A DNA stretch of 64,000 nt, taken from contig NZ_SDMK01000004.1 of NCBI RefSeq assembly GCF_004123295.1, positions 364,544 to 428,543 of the forward strand. The letters run 5' to 3'. The DNA comes from Silvibacterium dinghuense (GTDB lineage Bacteria > Acidobacteriota > Terriglobia > Terriglobales > Acidobacteriaceae). Positions 1-8,883 of this stretch are shown piece after piece (positions within the stretch are counted from its first letter, which is position 1; each line of letters opens with the position of its first letter). The translations under genes were made by a program, and so were the position numbers. The notes below the pieces were generated by a model that worked only from the letters and a program-made list of their open reading frames with translations, did no database searches and was not told the origin of the DNA.

Positions 1-60
1 GAGTGTTCAAGTCGCGATGACAAATCAGAAGGGTGCTGCGCTCGGGATGACAACCTCCTG
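1..60. repeat. Partial copy of a dispersed 'GGGATGACA' intergenic repeat
   Basis: The stretch holds GTCGCGATGACAAATCAGAAG and CTCGGGATGACAA, which match the end of better-preserved copies near 22,730, 30,230, 33,320, 40,450 and 45,590. The same GACAAATCAGAAG string recurs at about 30,235. No gene is visible here. Confidence 0.5.
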
Positions 61-111
61 CTTATGCGATAGGGGGATACGACTGAGAGTTTGTCATCGA
101 ACCATGGCCTG

Positions 112-492
112 TTATGAACTTTCCCGCGGAGGCTCGTCCGGCAGGAGGACAAAGGCGCGAGTGGCTTCCTGGTAGCTGTAGCGGGCTCCGCAGCCGGGGC
201 AGATGGCGCGCCAGGTGCGGACCATGCGATACCGGCGATAGAAATGGCTTCGGTCCAACTCATCGCGCATCTTCGCCCACTCGGCGTCGGCAAGTGCGAG
301 AGCCTCTTCTCCCAGCAGCGCGCCGCACCGGACGCAGCGGGATTGCCGCGCAGCCTCCCGCATCTGCTGCCGGGTTCGCTTCTCCGCCCTGACTGCGAAC
401 CCTACGGCCACCGCCACCACGCCCACCAGGATGAGCAGCGCGATCTCGATACAACGCGAAATGATTTCGAGCCAAGACCACAGGAGCGACAT
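112..492 (-). CDS. Small membrane-anchored zinc-ribbon protein, function unknown
   Basis: A 126-residue protein with one N-terminal transmembrane helix (about residues 12-34), a basic/coiled stretch, and two CxxC knuckles (Cys53/Cys56 and Cys98/Cys101) that could form one zinc ribbon facing the cytoplasm. I do not recognise a named family. The gene begins 27 nt downstream of the GH18 stop codon on the same strand, so the two are probably cotranscribed. It could be a regulator or assembly factor, but the sequence does not say which. Confidence 0.6.
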   Translation of the reverse strand: MSLLWSWLEIISRCIEIALLILVGVVAVAVGFAVRAEKRTRQQMREAARQSRCVRCGALLGEEALALADAEWAKMRDELDRSHFYRRYRMVRTWRAICPGCGARYSYQEATRAFVLLPDEPPRESS

Positions 493-519
493 GCTCTTCC
501 GATCCTTCTGCCTCCGGCG

Positions 520-2562
520 TTACGGCTTTGCCGGATAAGCATGCAGCAGCGGGCCAAGGTTGTTCGAGTACCTGTAGTTCTCGCGGCGATCGTCATCGAG
601 CGTCCAGTACATCGCGCCCAGCAGCCCGGGATAGCCGGCCGGATTCACCAGCGGATAGGTCGCGTCCGCCGGCTTTTTGCCGGTCACCAGGTAGTCGATG
701 CCGTGGTGCATCGTCTCCGGCCCTTCATAGCCGGTGAGGAATCCCACGGCAACCTTCTCCGCAGGCATGCCGGGGAAGAGTTCGTTCGGGTCGCCGCCGA
801 CTGCGAAGCCGTGCAGCAGAAGCTCGGTCATCGCCGCGTGATAGTCCGTGGTGGCGGCCTGGTACACCTCGCCGTCGAGACCCTGCAGCGGCGGCGTGTT
901 GTAGTCCTGCACGTCCACGAAGGAGAGGATGTCCCGCAAGCCATAGGCGAGCGGCAGATAGCTGCCGAACTGCCCGCCGTAGGCCGGAGCCCCGCCGGGG
1001 ATCTGCGTGCCTTCCGGAACCAGGCTGATCATGAAGTGGGGGCCAAAGTGCTCACGGAGCTGCCGCAGACCATCGATCAGGTGCACGACCGAGGGCGTAG
1101 TGGGATGCCGGAAGTCGCGGTCATTCGCATCGAGGTTCAGCGACGGACTTTCGAAATCGATATCGACGCCGTCAAAACCATATTTCGTAACAATGTCTGT
1201 GACAGACGCGACAAACACCGCCTGACTCTCGGGCGTGGACGCGGAAAAGAACTGGCCTCCGCCGCCGAGCGAGATCATCACCTTCTTGCCCTTCGACTGC
1301 ATAAAGGCGATATCGGCCTTCAGCTCCTCCGCGGTGTAACCCCTGGGCGGCGCAAAGCGAAGCGAGCCCTCCGGAGCCGTGTGATCCGGCGTGGCAAAGG
1401 CCTCGATGATGATGTCCCACTGCGGCGAGATGTCGCGCAGACGGAAATCCTGGGAGCCGGTCCAGTAGCCGATCAGGCGATGCGTACCGGGCTCGTCGTT
1501 CGGGATGGCGGCAACGGTGGGAGCGGTGATGCCTGCCGCATCCATGCGGCGAGGGACACAGGGCTCGGCCGGCGCGGTCAACGCATCCTTGTCGGGAAAG
1601 CTATAGGTGGCCGAAGCCGCGCCAGTGTACCAGGAAAGCAACGCGATGTTGCTGAGGTGATAGCTCTTCGAGCCGGCGGAGGCGAGATACGGCGCGGAGA
1701 CGGGGAAATTGTTTTTGTGATTCGTATTGGTCGGCTGCAGCAGGAAGTATGCGGAGCCGATGCCGCCTCCGCCGCAGCCGCCGTGCGGCATCACCCACGG
1801 GGAGACGAGGTTGCCGGTAGGCGTGTTGCCCGGCGCGAGCGGATCGTGCAGCGGGTCGTGGAAGAACTCGGCGAGCTGCTGCGTGAGCGGCTGAATGTCG
1901 CGCTCGCGCACGATCTCCGGCGTGTTCGCGAAGTAGGAGCCGAGCACGAACGATGTGCCTGACGCCTTGTCGATGCCGTGCGTGCCGGTCGCGCAGCAGA
2001 TGGTGTCATCGCCTTCGGCATAGAAGGTCGCGTTGTGCGTGACAGCAAGCACCAGGCTGCCATCCTGCTTTGGCAATTGCTTGAAGAGCTCCCGCTGCAC
2101 GTACTGCATATCGACCACGGCGACCTGGCCGCCGTTCTTTTTCGAGGTGAGGAGATAGCCATATCCGGCGGGGATGGCGATGGTGACGGGCTTTACCGAT
2201 AGCTTCTCGAGCAGGGTATGCCCTTTGGCCGCGGCTCCGAAGTTGCTCCGCAGCAGCGCGTCGGTGTATTGCGTGTCGCCGCCCGCGGGAAAAGAGAAGC
2301 GCCGGAAGACAGGCGACGCGAGGATGGGCCGCACATCGGCACGCGCATCGAGCGTGTCGGGATGCGCGCCGGAGAAGGTCAGCGTCACCGGCACCAGCGT
2401 GACCGGGATGCGCGTCTTCATCCCTCCGGGAATATCTCCGCCGGCGAGCGTAAAAGTGTGGCCGTTCAGCGAGGCTTGAAAGACAGGGACCGTGCCCTGG
2501 GCGCGCGCGGCAAGAAAGGACAGGACACTCAGCATCGACAGGCAAAACAACTTCACTCGCAT
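520..2562 (-). CDS. Secreted glycoside hydrolase family 18 (chitinase-like) with a large novel N-terminal region
   Basis: A 680-residue protein with a Sec signal peptide (hydrophobic residues 4-19, cleavage near AQG). The C-terminal half, from about residue 360, is a GH18 barrel: SLGGGG at 431-436 and the full DxxDxDxE catalytic motif as DGVDIDFE at 464-471, with Glu471 as expected acid. GH18 enzymes hydrolyse beta-1,4 GlcNAc linkages (chitinases, endo-N-acetylglucosaminidases). Residues 24-350 resemble no domain I know; they contain a Cys-Cys pair (ICC, 188-190) and a glycine-rich patch (GGCGGGG). The start matches the signal peptide. Whether chitin, peptidoglycan or glycoprotein glycans are the substrate cannot be read from the sequence. 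Confidence 0.85.
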   Translation of the reverse strand: MRVKLFCLSMLSVLSFLAARAQGTVPVFQASLNGHTFTLAGGDIPGGMKTRIPVTLVPVTLTFSGAHPDTLDARADVRPILASPVFRRFSFPAGGDTQYTDALLRSNFGAAAKGHTLLEKLSVKPVTIAIPAGYGYLLTSKKNGGQVAVVDMQYVQRELFKQLPKQDGSLVLAVTHNATFYAEGDDTICCATGTHGIDKASGTSFVLGSYFANTPEIVRERDIQPLTQQLAEFFHDPLHDPLAPGNTPTGNLVSPWVMPHGGCGGGGIGSAYFLLQPTNTNHKNNFPVSAPYLASAGSKSYHLSNIALLSWYTGAASATYSFPDKDALTAPAEPCVPRRMDAAGITAPTVAAIPNDEPGTHRLIGYWTGSQDFRLRDISPQWDIIIEAFATPDHTAPEGSLRFAPPRGYTAEELKADIAFMQSKGKKVMISLGGGGQFFSASTPESQAVFVASVTDIVTKYGFDGVDIDFESPSLNLDANDRDFRHPTTPSVVHLIDGLRQLREHFGPHFMISLVPEGTQIPGGAPAYGGQFGSYLPLAYGLRDILSFVDVQDYNTPPLQGLDGEVYQAATTDYHAAMTELLLHGFAVGGDPNELFPGMPAEKVAVGFLTGYEGPETMHHGIDYLVTGKKPADATYPLVNPAGYPGLLGAMYWTLDDDRRENYRYSNNLGPLLHAYPAKP

Positions 2563-2762
2563 AGGGGAACGGCCTCAACCATTGTGAATGTTTCGTTGCA
2601 GTCAGTATGCAACAGCGGGGCATGGAGATTCCGGACGATCGCGAAGGTTTTCGAGACTTTGGCGCATAGATTGCCCGCCCTGAAGCGGCTATGTTTGGCT
2701 TGAGTGGCCTTCGCCGTGGCAAGGCAATGCCACACAGTCAACGGAATACAGAGGAGTGGACG

Positions 2763-3653
2763 ATGCGTGTTTTTCTGACAGGTGCGACAGGCTTCATCGG
2801 TTCGGCGCTGATTCCCGAGCTCATCGGCGCAGGGCACACGGTACTGGGGCTGACGCGCTCGGATGCAGGCGCGGAAGCGCTGAAGAAAGCAGGCGTGGAT
2901 GTGCTCTACGGCAATACCGAAGACCACGACAGCCTGCGCAAGGGCGTGACCGATGCGGACGGCGTGATTCATCTCGCGTTCAATCACGACTTCTCTCAGT
3001 TCCAGAAGAACTGCGAAGACGACCTCAAGGCGATTGAAGCGATGGGCGAGGCGATGCTGGGCACGAACAAACCACTGGTGATGACCTCGGGCACAGCGAT
3101 TGCGGCCAACGTAGACGGCAAGCCCTCGGCCGAGGACAGCCCGACCGCTTCCTGGAATATGCGCGGAGCCTCCGAGGCTGCGACGCTGGCGCTGGCCGAA
3201 CGTGGCCTGCATGCATCGATCGTGCGGCTTGCGCAGATCCACGATCCGCGCAAGCAGGGGCTGGTGCCGTACCTGCTGATGACAGCGCGGCAGAAGGGCG
3301 TCTCGGCATACATTGGCGACGGCAGTAACCGCTGGCCGGCGGCGCATGTCTCGGACACGGCGCGGCTCTACCGGCTGGCGTTGGAGAAGTCGAAGCCGGG
3401 CGCGATCTATCACGCCGTGGACGAAGAAGGCGTCACGATGAAGGCCATCGTCGAGGCGCATGCCCGCGGGCTGAAGGTGCCGGTGGTCAGCATCAAGCCG
3501 GAAGAGGCAGAGGCGCACTTCGGCTGGCTGGCGCGCTTCGCCGGGCACGATATGCCGTCGTCGAGCGCGATCACGCGGCGGGAGCTGGGATGGACGCCGA
3601 CAGGGCCAGGGCTGATCGCGGACCTGGACGCGATGGACTATTCAGCGGAATAA
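2763..3653 (+). CDS. NAD(P)-dependent epimerase/dehydratase-like SDR protein
   Basis: A 296-residue extended/atypical short-chain dehydrogenase fold. The Rossmann glycine motif GATGFIG lies at residues 7-13. The usual YxxxK catalytic pair is not obvious at the expected place (the region reads WNMRGASEAA), as in atypical SDRs of the NAD(P)H-binding type. The start was chosen because the Rossmann strand begins directly at it and GAGGAGTGG lies just upstream; an in-frame ATG at 2691 would add 24 unlikely residues. It is divergent from the GH18 gene and followed by a good terminator, so it is probably a single-gene unit. Substrate unknown. Confidence 0.8.
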   Translation: MRVFLTGATGFIGSALIPELIGAGHTVLGLTRSDAGAEALKKAGVDVLYGNTEDHDSLRKGVTDADGVIHLAFNHDFSQFQKNCEDDLKAIEAMGEAMLGTNKPLVMTSGTAIAANVDGKPSAEDSPTASWNMRGASEAATLALAERGLHASIVRLAQIHDPRKQGLVPYLLMTARQKGVSAYIGDGSNRWPAAHVSDTARLYRLALEKSKPGAIYHAVDEEGVTMKAIVEAHARGLKVPVVSIKPEEAEAHFGWLARFAGHDMPSSSAITRRELGWTPTGPGLIADLDAMDYSAE

Positions 3654-3669
3654 AAACGAGAGCACACCC

Positions 3670-3703
3670 ACCGGCAGCGCAATCCGCGCTGCCGGTTTTC
3701 TTT
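3670..3703 (+). terminator. Rho-independent terminator after the SDR gene
   Basis: An 11-bp perfect stem (ACCGGCAGCGC, 3670-3680, with GCGCTGCCGGT, 3686-3696), a 5-nt loop and a TTTCTTT tail, 17 nt after the stop codon. Confidence 0.85.
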
Positions 3704-3765
3704 GTGCTGCATCCATGACTTAGCCTTGTAGATGCGGCTGCAATCTCAGAGCCTGGTGGTGCGGT

Positions 3766-5520
3766 GTGGATGTGGGAACGGTCGTGCTGGAGCGGGCTCC
3801 AGTGCGTGGCAATCGAGGACGACGGCTGATCTTCCGCAGGCCGGTGCGGGTGATCGAGGCATGGCAGCCGGATGAGGTGCACGCGGCGCTCGCGGCCATC
3901 GATACAGCTTTGAACGAAGGCCTGCATGTGGCCGGCTTCCTCGGCTATGAGGCCGGGCTTGCGCTCGAGCCGAAGCTGCGTGATCTACCCATGATGCCTC
4001 CTGCGGGCGAGCCTCTGCTGTGGCTTGGCTGCTATGCGGGCGTGGAGCAAGACACGGTAGAGTGTGCAGCTCCCATGTCTCAGGTGCGAGACATGGGGCA
4101 CCCGCTGTTGTCGCTCGAGGAAGCGGAGTATGCGCGGCGCGTGGATGCAGTGCAGGCGCTGATCGCAGCAGGCGAAACCTACCAGGCCAATCTCACCCTG
4201 GACGCGCGCTGGCGCAGCGAGGAGTCCGCGGCTGCGATGTATGCGCGGCTGCTGCAGGCGCAGCCCGTGGCCTATGCGGCGATGCTGCGTCCCCGCGAGG
4301 ACTGGCACGTGCTGTCCTTCTCGCCGGAGCTCTTCTTCCGGCGCGAGGGCGGGCGCATGGTGACGAAGCCGATGAAGGGCACGGCCGATCCCGGCTTCGA
4401 CATGGCAGAGGCGCGGGCGCAGGCAGCGTGGCTCGTGGCGGATGAAAAGAATCGCGCCGAGAACGTGATGATCGTAGACCTGCTGCGCAACGATCTGGGG
4501 CGCGTATGCCGCATGGGATCGGTGCAGGTAACCGAGCTGTTCGCGGTCGAGCGCTATCCGACCGTGCTGCAGATGACCTCGACCATCGAAGGACAGCTGC
4601 GCGAGGGCGTGGGTTATGCGGAGATCTTTGCGGCGCTCTTTCCTTCAGGCTCCATCGTGGGCGCGCCAAAGGTGCAGACCATGCGGCGGCTCAGCGAGAT
4701 CGAAGGGCGGCCGCGCGGCGTCTATACGGGCGCGATCGGATATATCGCACCGCACGGCGAGGCGGAGTTCAACGTGGCCATCCGCACCCTCAGCCTGCAC
4801 AACCGCGAGGCACGCATGGGCGTGGGATCGGGAATTGTCACCGACTCGGTTGCAAATCTGGAATATGCCGAATGCCGGACCAAGCTGGCCTTCCTGACGC
4901 GCGATGCGGAGACGGATTTCTCGCTGATCGAGACGCTGCTGCTCGAGGACGGCACCTACACGCTGCTCGCGGAACACCTGGAGCGCATGGCGGAGTCGGC
5001 AGAGTATTTCTTCCTGCGTTTCGATGAGTCGCACGTGAAGGCGGTGCTTGAAGAGGCGCGACGGGATGCAGGCGGCAAACGCATGCGCGTGCGGCTGCTG
5101 CTCGACCGCGAAGGCCACGCCACCTGGAGCTCCAGCGTGATGCCAGTAGGCGATGCGGGCCCGGTGAGCGTGCTCTTCTGGCCCGAGACGACCGACTCGC
5201 AGGATCGCTTTCTGCGCCACAAAACAACGCGGCGCGCGCTCTACGACAAGGCGCTGCAGGCTGCGCTGGCGGCGGGCTGTGCGGATGCGATCTTTACCAA
5301 CGAACGCGGCGAAATCACCGAAGGCGCGATCCACAACGTGATCGCAGTGATCGACGGCCAGTGGATCACGCCACCGCTCGCATGCGGTCTGCTGCCGGGC
5401 GTGTACCGGCGCAAGCTGCTCGCAGAAGGCCGTATTAAGGAAGGCGTATTGCGGCGCGAGGATCTGGAGCGGGCCGAGGCGATATACCTGTGCAACTCGG
5501 TACGCGGCCTACGGGACTGA
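3766..5520 (+). CDS. pabBC: Fused aminodeoxychorismate synthase component I / 4-amino-4-deoxychorismate lyase (PabB-PabC)
   Basis: A 584-residue two-domain enzyme for p-aminobenzoate (folate) synthesis. Residues 1-360 form the chorismate-binding PabB domain: SFSPELF (184-190), KNRAENVMIVDLLRNDLGR (228-246) and GAPK (299-302). KPMKGT (201-206) carries the lysine that separates PabB from TrpE. From about residue 375 a class IV PLP lyase domain follows, with RHKTT around the expected PLP lysine and ERGEITEGAIHN. Together they would turn chorismate plus ammonia into PABA. The amidotransferase partner PabA is not in this window. The start is a GTG; a second GTG two codons later is the alternative. 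Confidence 0.9.
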   Translation: MDVGTVVLERAPVRGNRGRRLIFRRPVRVIEAWQPDEVHAALAAIDTALNEGLHVAGFLGYEAGLALEPKLRDLPMMPPAGEPLLWLGCYAGVEQDTVECAAPMSQVRDMGHPLLSLEEAEYARRVDAVQALIAAGETYQANLTLDARWRSEESAAAMYARLLQAQPVAYAAMLRPREDWHVLSFSPELFFRREGGRMVTKPMKGTADPGFDMAEARAQAAWLVADEKNRAENVMIVDLLRNDLGRVCRMGSVQVTELFAVERYPTVLQMTSTIEGQLREGVGYAEIFAALFPSGSIVGAPKVQTMRRLSEIEGRPRGVYTGAIGYIAPHGEAEFNVAIRTLSLHNREARMGVGSGIVTDSVANLEYAECRTKLAFLTRDAETDFSLIETLLLEDGTYTLLAEHLERMAESAEYFFLRFDESHVKAVLEEARRDAGGKRMRVRLLLDREGHATWSSSVMPVGDAGPVSVLFWPETTDSQDRFLRHKTTRRALYDKALQAALAAGCADAIFTNERGEITEGAIHNVIAVIDGQWITPPLACGLLPGVYRRKLLAEGRIKEGVLRREDLERAEAIYLCNSVRGLRD

Positions 5521-5526
5521 CCGTCC

Positions 5527-5700
5527 AGGCCTTTCGCCTTCGGCTGCTGCGCGCAGCGCGGATCGCCTTCGGCACTCGCTCCCGCTGGTCGCGGCGCTAA
5601 CCGCGCGGCCTTTTGCCTTCGGCACTCGCTCCCGCTGGTCGCGGCGCTAACCGCGCGGCCCTTCGCCTTCGGCCTCCGCTCCCGTTGGTCGCGATCCGGG
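5527..5700. repeat. Three tandem copies of a 50-bp GCCTTCGG-GGTCGCGG unit
   Basis: GCCTTCGG recurs at 5565, 5615 and 5665, an exact 50-bp period. Each unit reads GCCTTCGGC, CTCGCTCCC, GCTGGTCGCGG, then a short inverted motif (GGCGCTAACCGCGCGG). The same unit occurs near 8613, 22,582, 28,230, 33,200, 40,034 and 44,400, and reversed near 31,640 and 34,840. The 591-bp gap 5521-6111 holds only this repeat, the following palindrome and degenerate copies; I see no gene. Confidence 0.8.
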
Positions 5701-5723
5701 ATCTTTGCGGTGGAGACGAGAAT

Positions 5724-5824
5724 GGGTGCCCCACATCTCGATTTTGAGATGTGGGAAAGCACGAACCCCGGAAGCGAGAATCCTGCGAACCCACATCTCG
5801 AATAGAACGAGATGTGGGGCACCC
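5724..5824. repeat. 101-bp doubly palindromic intergenic element, copy 1
   Basis: The outer arms GGGTGCCCCACATCTCG and CGAGATGTGGGGCACCC are perfect 17-bp inverted repeats. Each outer arm also pairs with a local inner arm (GAGATGTGGG; CCCACATCTC), so the element can fold as one long hairpin or as two adjacent ones. Near-identical copies of the same length lie at 8722-8822 and 10170-10270. Confidence 0.85.
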
Positions 5825-6111
5825 GTCTTTCTTTTATCCGGGCTTTCCTTGAAGGTCTTCGGAGACCCCCCATGACCAACCACACGTCATGGGTGGAGCA
5901 CCCGGCCCTTCGCCTTCGGCACCCGCTCCCGCTGGTCGTGATCGAGGTTAGTCTTCCACACGAGCCATGGCATCTCTTCCGTAATCAACAAGCTTTCCTT
6001 CGCGATGGACCGGAATCGAACACCACTGCGAGACTGCGCGAGAAAAGACCGTTGCTGATCGGCGCGAAATTCTGCGATGCTTGTGCCTCATAGGCCGCGA
6101 GGTGTTCACCG

Positions 6112-8568
6112 ATGCTCCTCTCCCGTGTTATCGACCGGCAAGACCTGCTTTACGCTCTCCGATCCGCACGCCGCACACCTCTGCTGACATTGATTGCCGT
6201 GCTGGCGCTGTCGATCGGCATCGGGCTGAACACGGCAGTGTTCACCATTCTGAACCTGATGCTGCTGGCACCGCCGACGCGGGAGCATCCGTCGACGTTT
6301 GTGCAGGTGTATCCGCGCTACGAGGGCTGGTTCACAGGCGCGTCGCTTTCGACAGCGGTCAACAGCGACGACTTCGATGCGATCCGCGCACAGACGCACT
6401 CGCTCAGCGATGTGGCCGCGTATGAGACGCTCGCCGCCATCCTGGAGGAAGAACACCAGAAGAGCACGATGCAGCTGGTGACCTGCAACTACCTGCGCGT
6501 GATGGGTGTGGGGCAGCCGGTGATGGGGCGGTTCTTCGATGCTTCCGAATGCGCTCCCGGCACGAGCGCGCGCGTTGTGGTGCTGGGCGAACCGCAGTGG
6601 CGAGCACACTTCGATGCGGATCCTCACATCGTGGGCAGAGTCATCCATATCAACGGACAGGCGCTGACGGTCATCGGCATCGCATCGGCGGATCACACGA
6701 ATCATCTGCCGGCGACCATCTGGGCTCCCTATACGCTGCAGCCGCTGTTTAACCACGGCAACAGCTCCTTCACCGAGCCATGGCCGTGGCTCACCGTGGT
6801 CGGGCGGCTGCACAACGGATACACGCGCAACGCGGCAGCCGCGGAGCTGCAGACCATCCTGCAGAGCAGGGATCGTCTTTACAACGGCAACCAGAGCCAT
6901 CTGCACACGCGCAGAACTTCGATCACGGCGACCAACGGATCGTTTATCGACACCCCGGCCGTGAAGACGATCCTGTTCGGCATGATGGTGCTGATCCTCG
7001 GCCCGCTCTCGCTGGTTCTGCTGCTGGCCTGCACGAATATCACGATGCTCTTCCTCTCGCGCGTTCTGATGCGGCGCGGCGAGCTGGCCGTGCGCCTTGC
7101 GCTGGGCGCAGGCCGCGCGCGGCTGATGCGCATGCTGGCCGTGGAGAGCTTCCTCGTGGCCACGGCGGCGGGTCTGGTCAGCATCTTTCTCGCGGCGCGC
7201 TTACCCAACATCATCATGGGCGCCATTGATCCGCTCGAGAGAAATGCTTTGCCGGCGATCCATCCGGACTGGAGGGTCTTTGTTTATCTCGGCGTGCTGG
7301 TGTTCGTCGCGACGGTCGCATCGGCCATCGCGCCGCTGGCCGAGTCTTTCCGCCTCGACCTGGTGACGGCGCTCAAAGGCCGCGAAGGCTCCGTGACAGC
7401 GCGCTCCCGCAGCACAAGCATCCTGATCTTCGCGCAGATTGCGATGAGCTTTGTGCTGCTGGCAGCGGCCGTGCTCTTCCTGCGGCTGCCTTCGACGATC
7501 ACGAACATCGACCCGGGCTTTGCCATGCGAAGCCTCATGACGGTACCGCTGGACGTCGAGCTTCCGCCGTATACGCAGAGCTCGGCGCTGAACTTCTATC
7601 GCACCCTGAATGAGCACATCGCACGCATTCCCGGCGTGCAGTCGATTGCCTACACCAGCGTCCCTCTTTTTGAAAGCGCGCCGCAGCAGGAGATCCGCAC
7701 CGGGCGGCAGGCCAGGGGACAAGGGCGCGAGACCGGTGTCGATGAGGTCTCGGCGAACTTCTTTTCCACCTTTGGCATTCCGCTGTTGCGCGGACGCGCG
7801 TTTGCCGCGCAGGATGTGCCGGCTCACGGCAACACCCTGGTCGCCGTGGTCACGCGGTCCTTCGCGCAGGCGATGTGGGGCGACGCCGATCCCGTCGGAA
7901 AGATCGTGGTGATGGCGGACAATCGCCCGCTCACCATCGTCGGAGTGGTGCAGGATGTGCGCTCGGAGCGGTTCGGCGCGCTTGACGATCCGCGCGTCTA
8001 CACGCTGCGCAATGCGGATGCGATCCAGGGCAATCTTTATGCGCGCTTCGTGGGCGATGCGGCTCCCATTGCCGAGTCGATCCGCCAGGCGATTCGTTCT
8101 CTCGACCCTACCCAGCCTGATATCCCGCAGTCGATCGAACACTTTCTCGAAGAAGATGCGGTCGAGATCGCCGCCTCGGCACGGGTCATCATGGCCATGG
8201 CCGCGGTCGCAGTCGTGCTCGCGATGACGGGGCTGTTCGCGGTGCTGAACTTCGTCGTGCAGCGGCGCACGCGCGAGTTCGGCATCCAGGTGGTGCTCGG
8301 AGCCAGCCGCGGCCGGATCTTCCGCAGCGTGATCGGCAGAGGCATGGTCCAGATTGCGGCGGGGCTCGTTGGCGGCGTGGTGCTGGCTGCTCCGGCGGCG
8401 TGGGAGTTTTCCCGCGTCACCGCGCGATCCATGGTGCCGATCCATCCCTTCGATCCATCGATCTACCTTGTCTCCGCGCTGGTGCTGGCTGCGGTGTCGC
8501 TGTGCGCAATGAGCCTTCCGGCGCTGCGCGCCACGCGCGTCGATCCGATGCAATCGCTCCGGGACTGA
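6112..8568 (+). CDS. ADOP-family FtsX/MacB-like permease, short form
   Basis: An 818-residue membrane protein of the acidobacterial duplicated orphan permease type. An N-terminal transmembrane helix (about 20-45) precedes a periplasmic MacB core domain, then three helices of a first FtsX domain (about 285-420), another periplasmic domain, and a second FtsX domain at the C-terminus (about 680-815). No ATPase gene is adjacent, as expected for these orphans. It lacks the N-terminal prefix region seen in the second copy at 58626 and has no PadR regulator beside it. The start follows a weak GAGGTG. Such proteins may work with a distant MacB-like ATPase in export or envelope mechanotransmission; the substrate is unknown. 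Confidence 0.85.
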   Translation: MLLSRVIDRQDLLYALRSARRTPLLTLIAVLALSIGIGLNTAVFTILNLMLLAPPTREHPSTFVQVYPRYEGWFTGASLSTAVNSDDFDAIRAQTHSLSDVAAYETLAAILEEEHQKSTMQLVTCNYLRVMGVGQPVMGRFFDASECAPGTSARVVVLGEPQWRAHFDADPHIVGRVIHINGQALTVIGIASADHTNHLPATIWAPYTLQPLFNHGNSSFTEPWPWLTVVGRLHNGYTRNAAAAELQTILQSRDRLYNGNQSHLHTRRTSITATNGSFIDTPAVKTILFGMMVLILGPLSLVLLLACTNITMLFLSRVLMRRGELAVRLALGAGRARLMRMLAVESFLVATAAGLVSIFLAARLPNIIMGAIDPLERNALPAIHPDWRVFVYLGVLVFVATVASAIAPLAESFRLDLVTALKGREGSVTARSRSTSILIFAQIAMSFVLLAAAVLFLRLPSTITNIDPGFAMRSLMTVPLDVELPPYTQSSALNFYRTLNEHIARIPGVQSIAYTSVPLFESAPQQEIRTGRQARGQGRETGVDEVSANFFSTFGIPLLRGRAFAAQDVPAHGNTLVAVVTRSFAQAMWGDADPVGKIVVMADNRPLTIVGVVQDVRSERFGALDDPRVYTLRNADAIQGNLYARFVGDAAPIAESIRQAIRSLDPTQPDIPQSIEHFLEEDAVEIAASARVIMAMAAVAVVLAMTGLFAVLNFVVQRRTREFGIQVVLGASRGRIFRSVIGRGMVQIAAGLVGGVVLAAPAAWEFSRVTARSMVPIHPFDPSIYLVSALVLAAVSLCAMSLPALRATRVDPMQSLRD

Positions 8569-8570
8569 CC

Positions 8571-8700
8571 GTCCAGGTCTTCCGCCTTCGGCTGCTGCGC
8601 GCAGGGCGACACGCCTTCGGAACCCGCTCCCGCTGGTCACGGCGCTAACCGCGCGGCCTTTTGCCTTCGGCACTCGCTCCCTTTGGTCGCGATCCGGGAT
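8571..8700. repeat. Two tandem 50-bp GCCTTCGG-type units
   Basis: GCCTTCGG at 8613 and 8663, with a CTGCTGCGCGCAGGGCG lead-in identical to that before other copies. It starts right after the permease stop codon. Confidence 0.75.
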
Positions 8701-8721
8701 ATTCGCGGTGGAGACGGATAT

Positions 8722-8822
8722 GGGTGCCCCACATCTCGATTTTGAGATGTGGGAAAGCACGAACCCCGGAAGCGAGAATCCTGCGAACCCACATCTCGAA
8801 CAGAACGAGATGTGGGGCACCC
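8722..8822. repeat. 101-bp doubly palindromic intergenic element, copy 2
   Basis: Same architecture and length as the copy at 5724-5824, with only a few base differences in the inner spacer. Confidence 0.85.
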
Positions 8823-8830
8823 GGGTTTTC

Positions 8831-8879
8831 TACACCCTACACCCTATCCCCTGCACCCTATCCCCTACACCCTTGTCCC
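8831..8879 (-). repeat. Degenerate 7-bp tandem repeat with G-tract every 7 nt on the minus strand
   Basis: On the plus strand CACCCTA and TCCCCTA/TCCCCTG units follow one another with a 7-nt period. On the minus strand this gives about seven GGG tracts separated by 4-nt loops, compatible with a G-quadruplex. It lies within 5 nt of the stop codon of the minus-strand hydrolase gene, so it would be in that transcript's 3' end. Confidence 0.75.
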
Positions 8880-8883
8880 ACGG

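Noticed and set aside
244..1962. 572-codon plus-strand frame opposite the GH18 gene
   Set aside because: Arg/His/Val-rich antisense frame; the minus strand shows a signal peptide and an intact DxxDxDxE motif.
5527..5700. Reading the GCCTTCGG units as a terminator
   Set aside because: Short GC palindromes without T tracts; no stem-loop/T-run arrangement.
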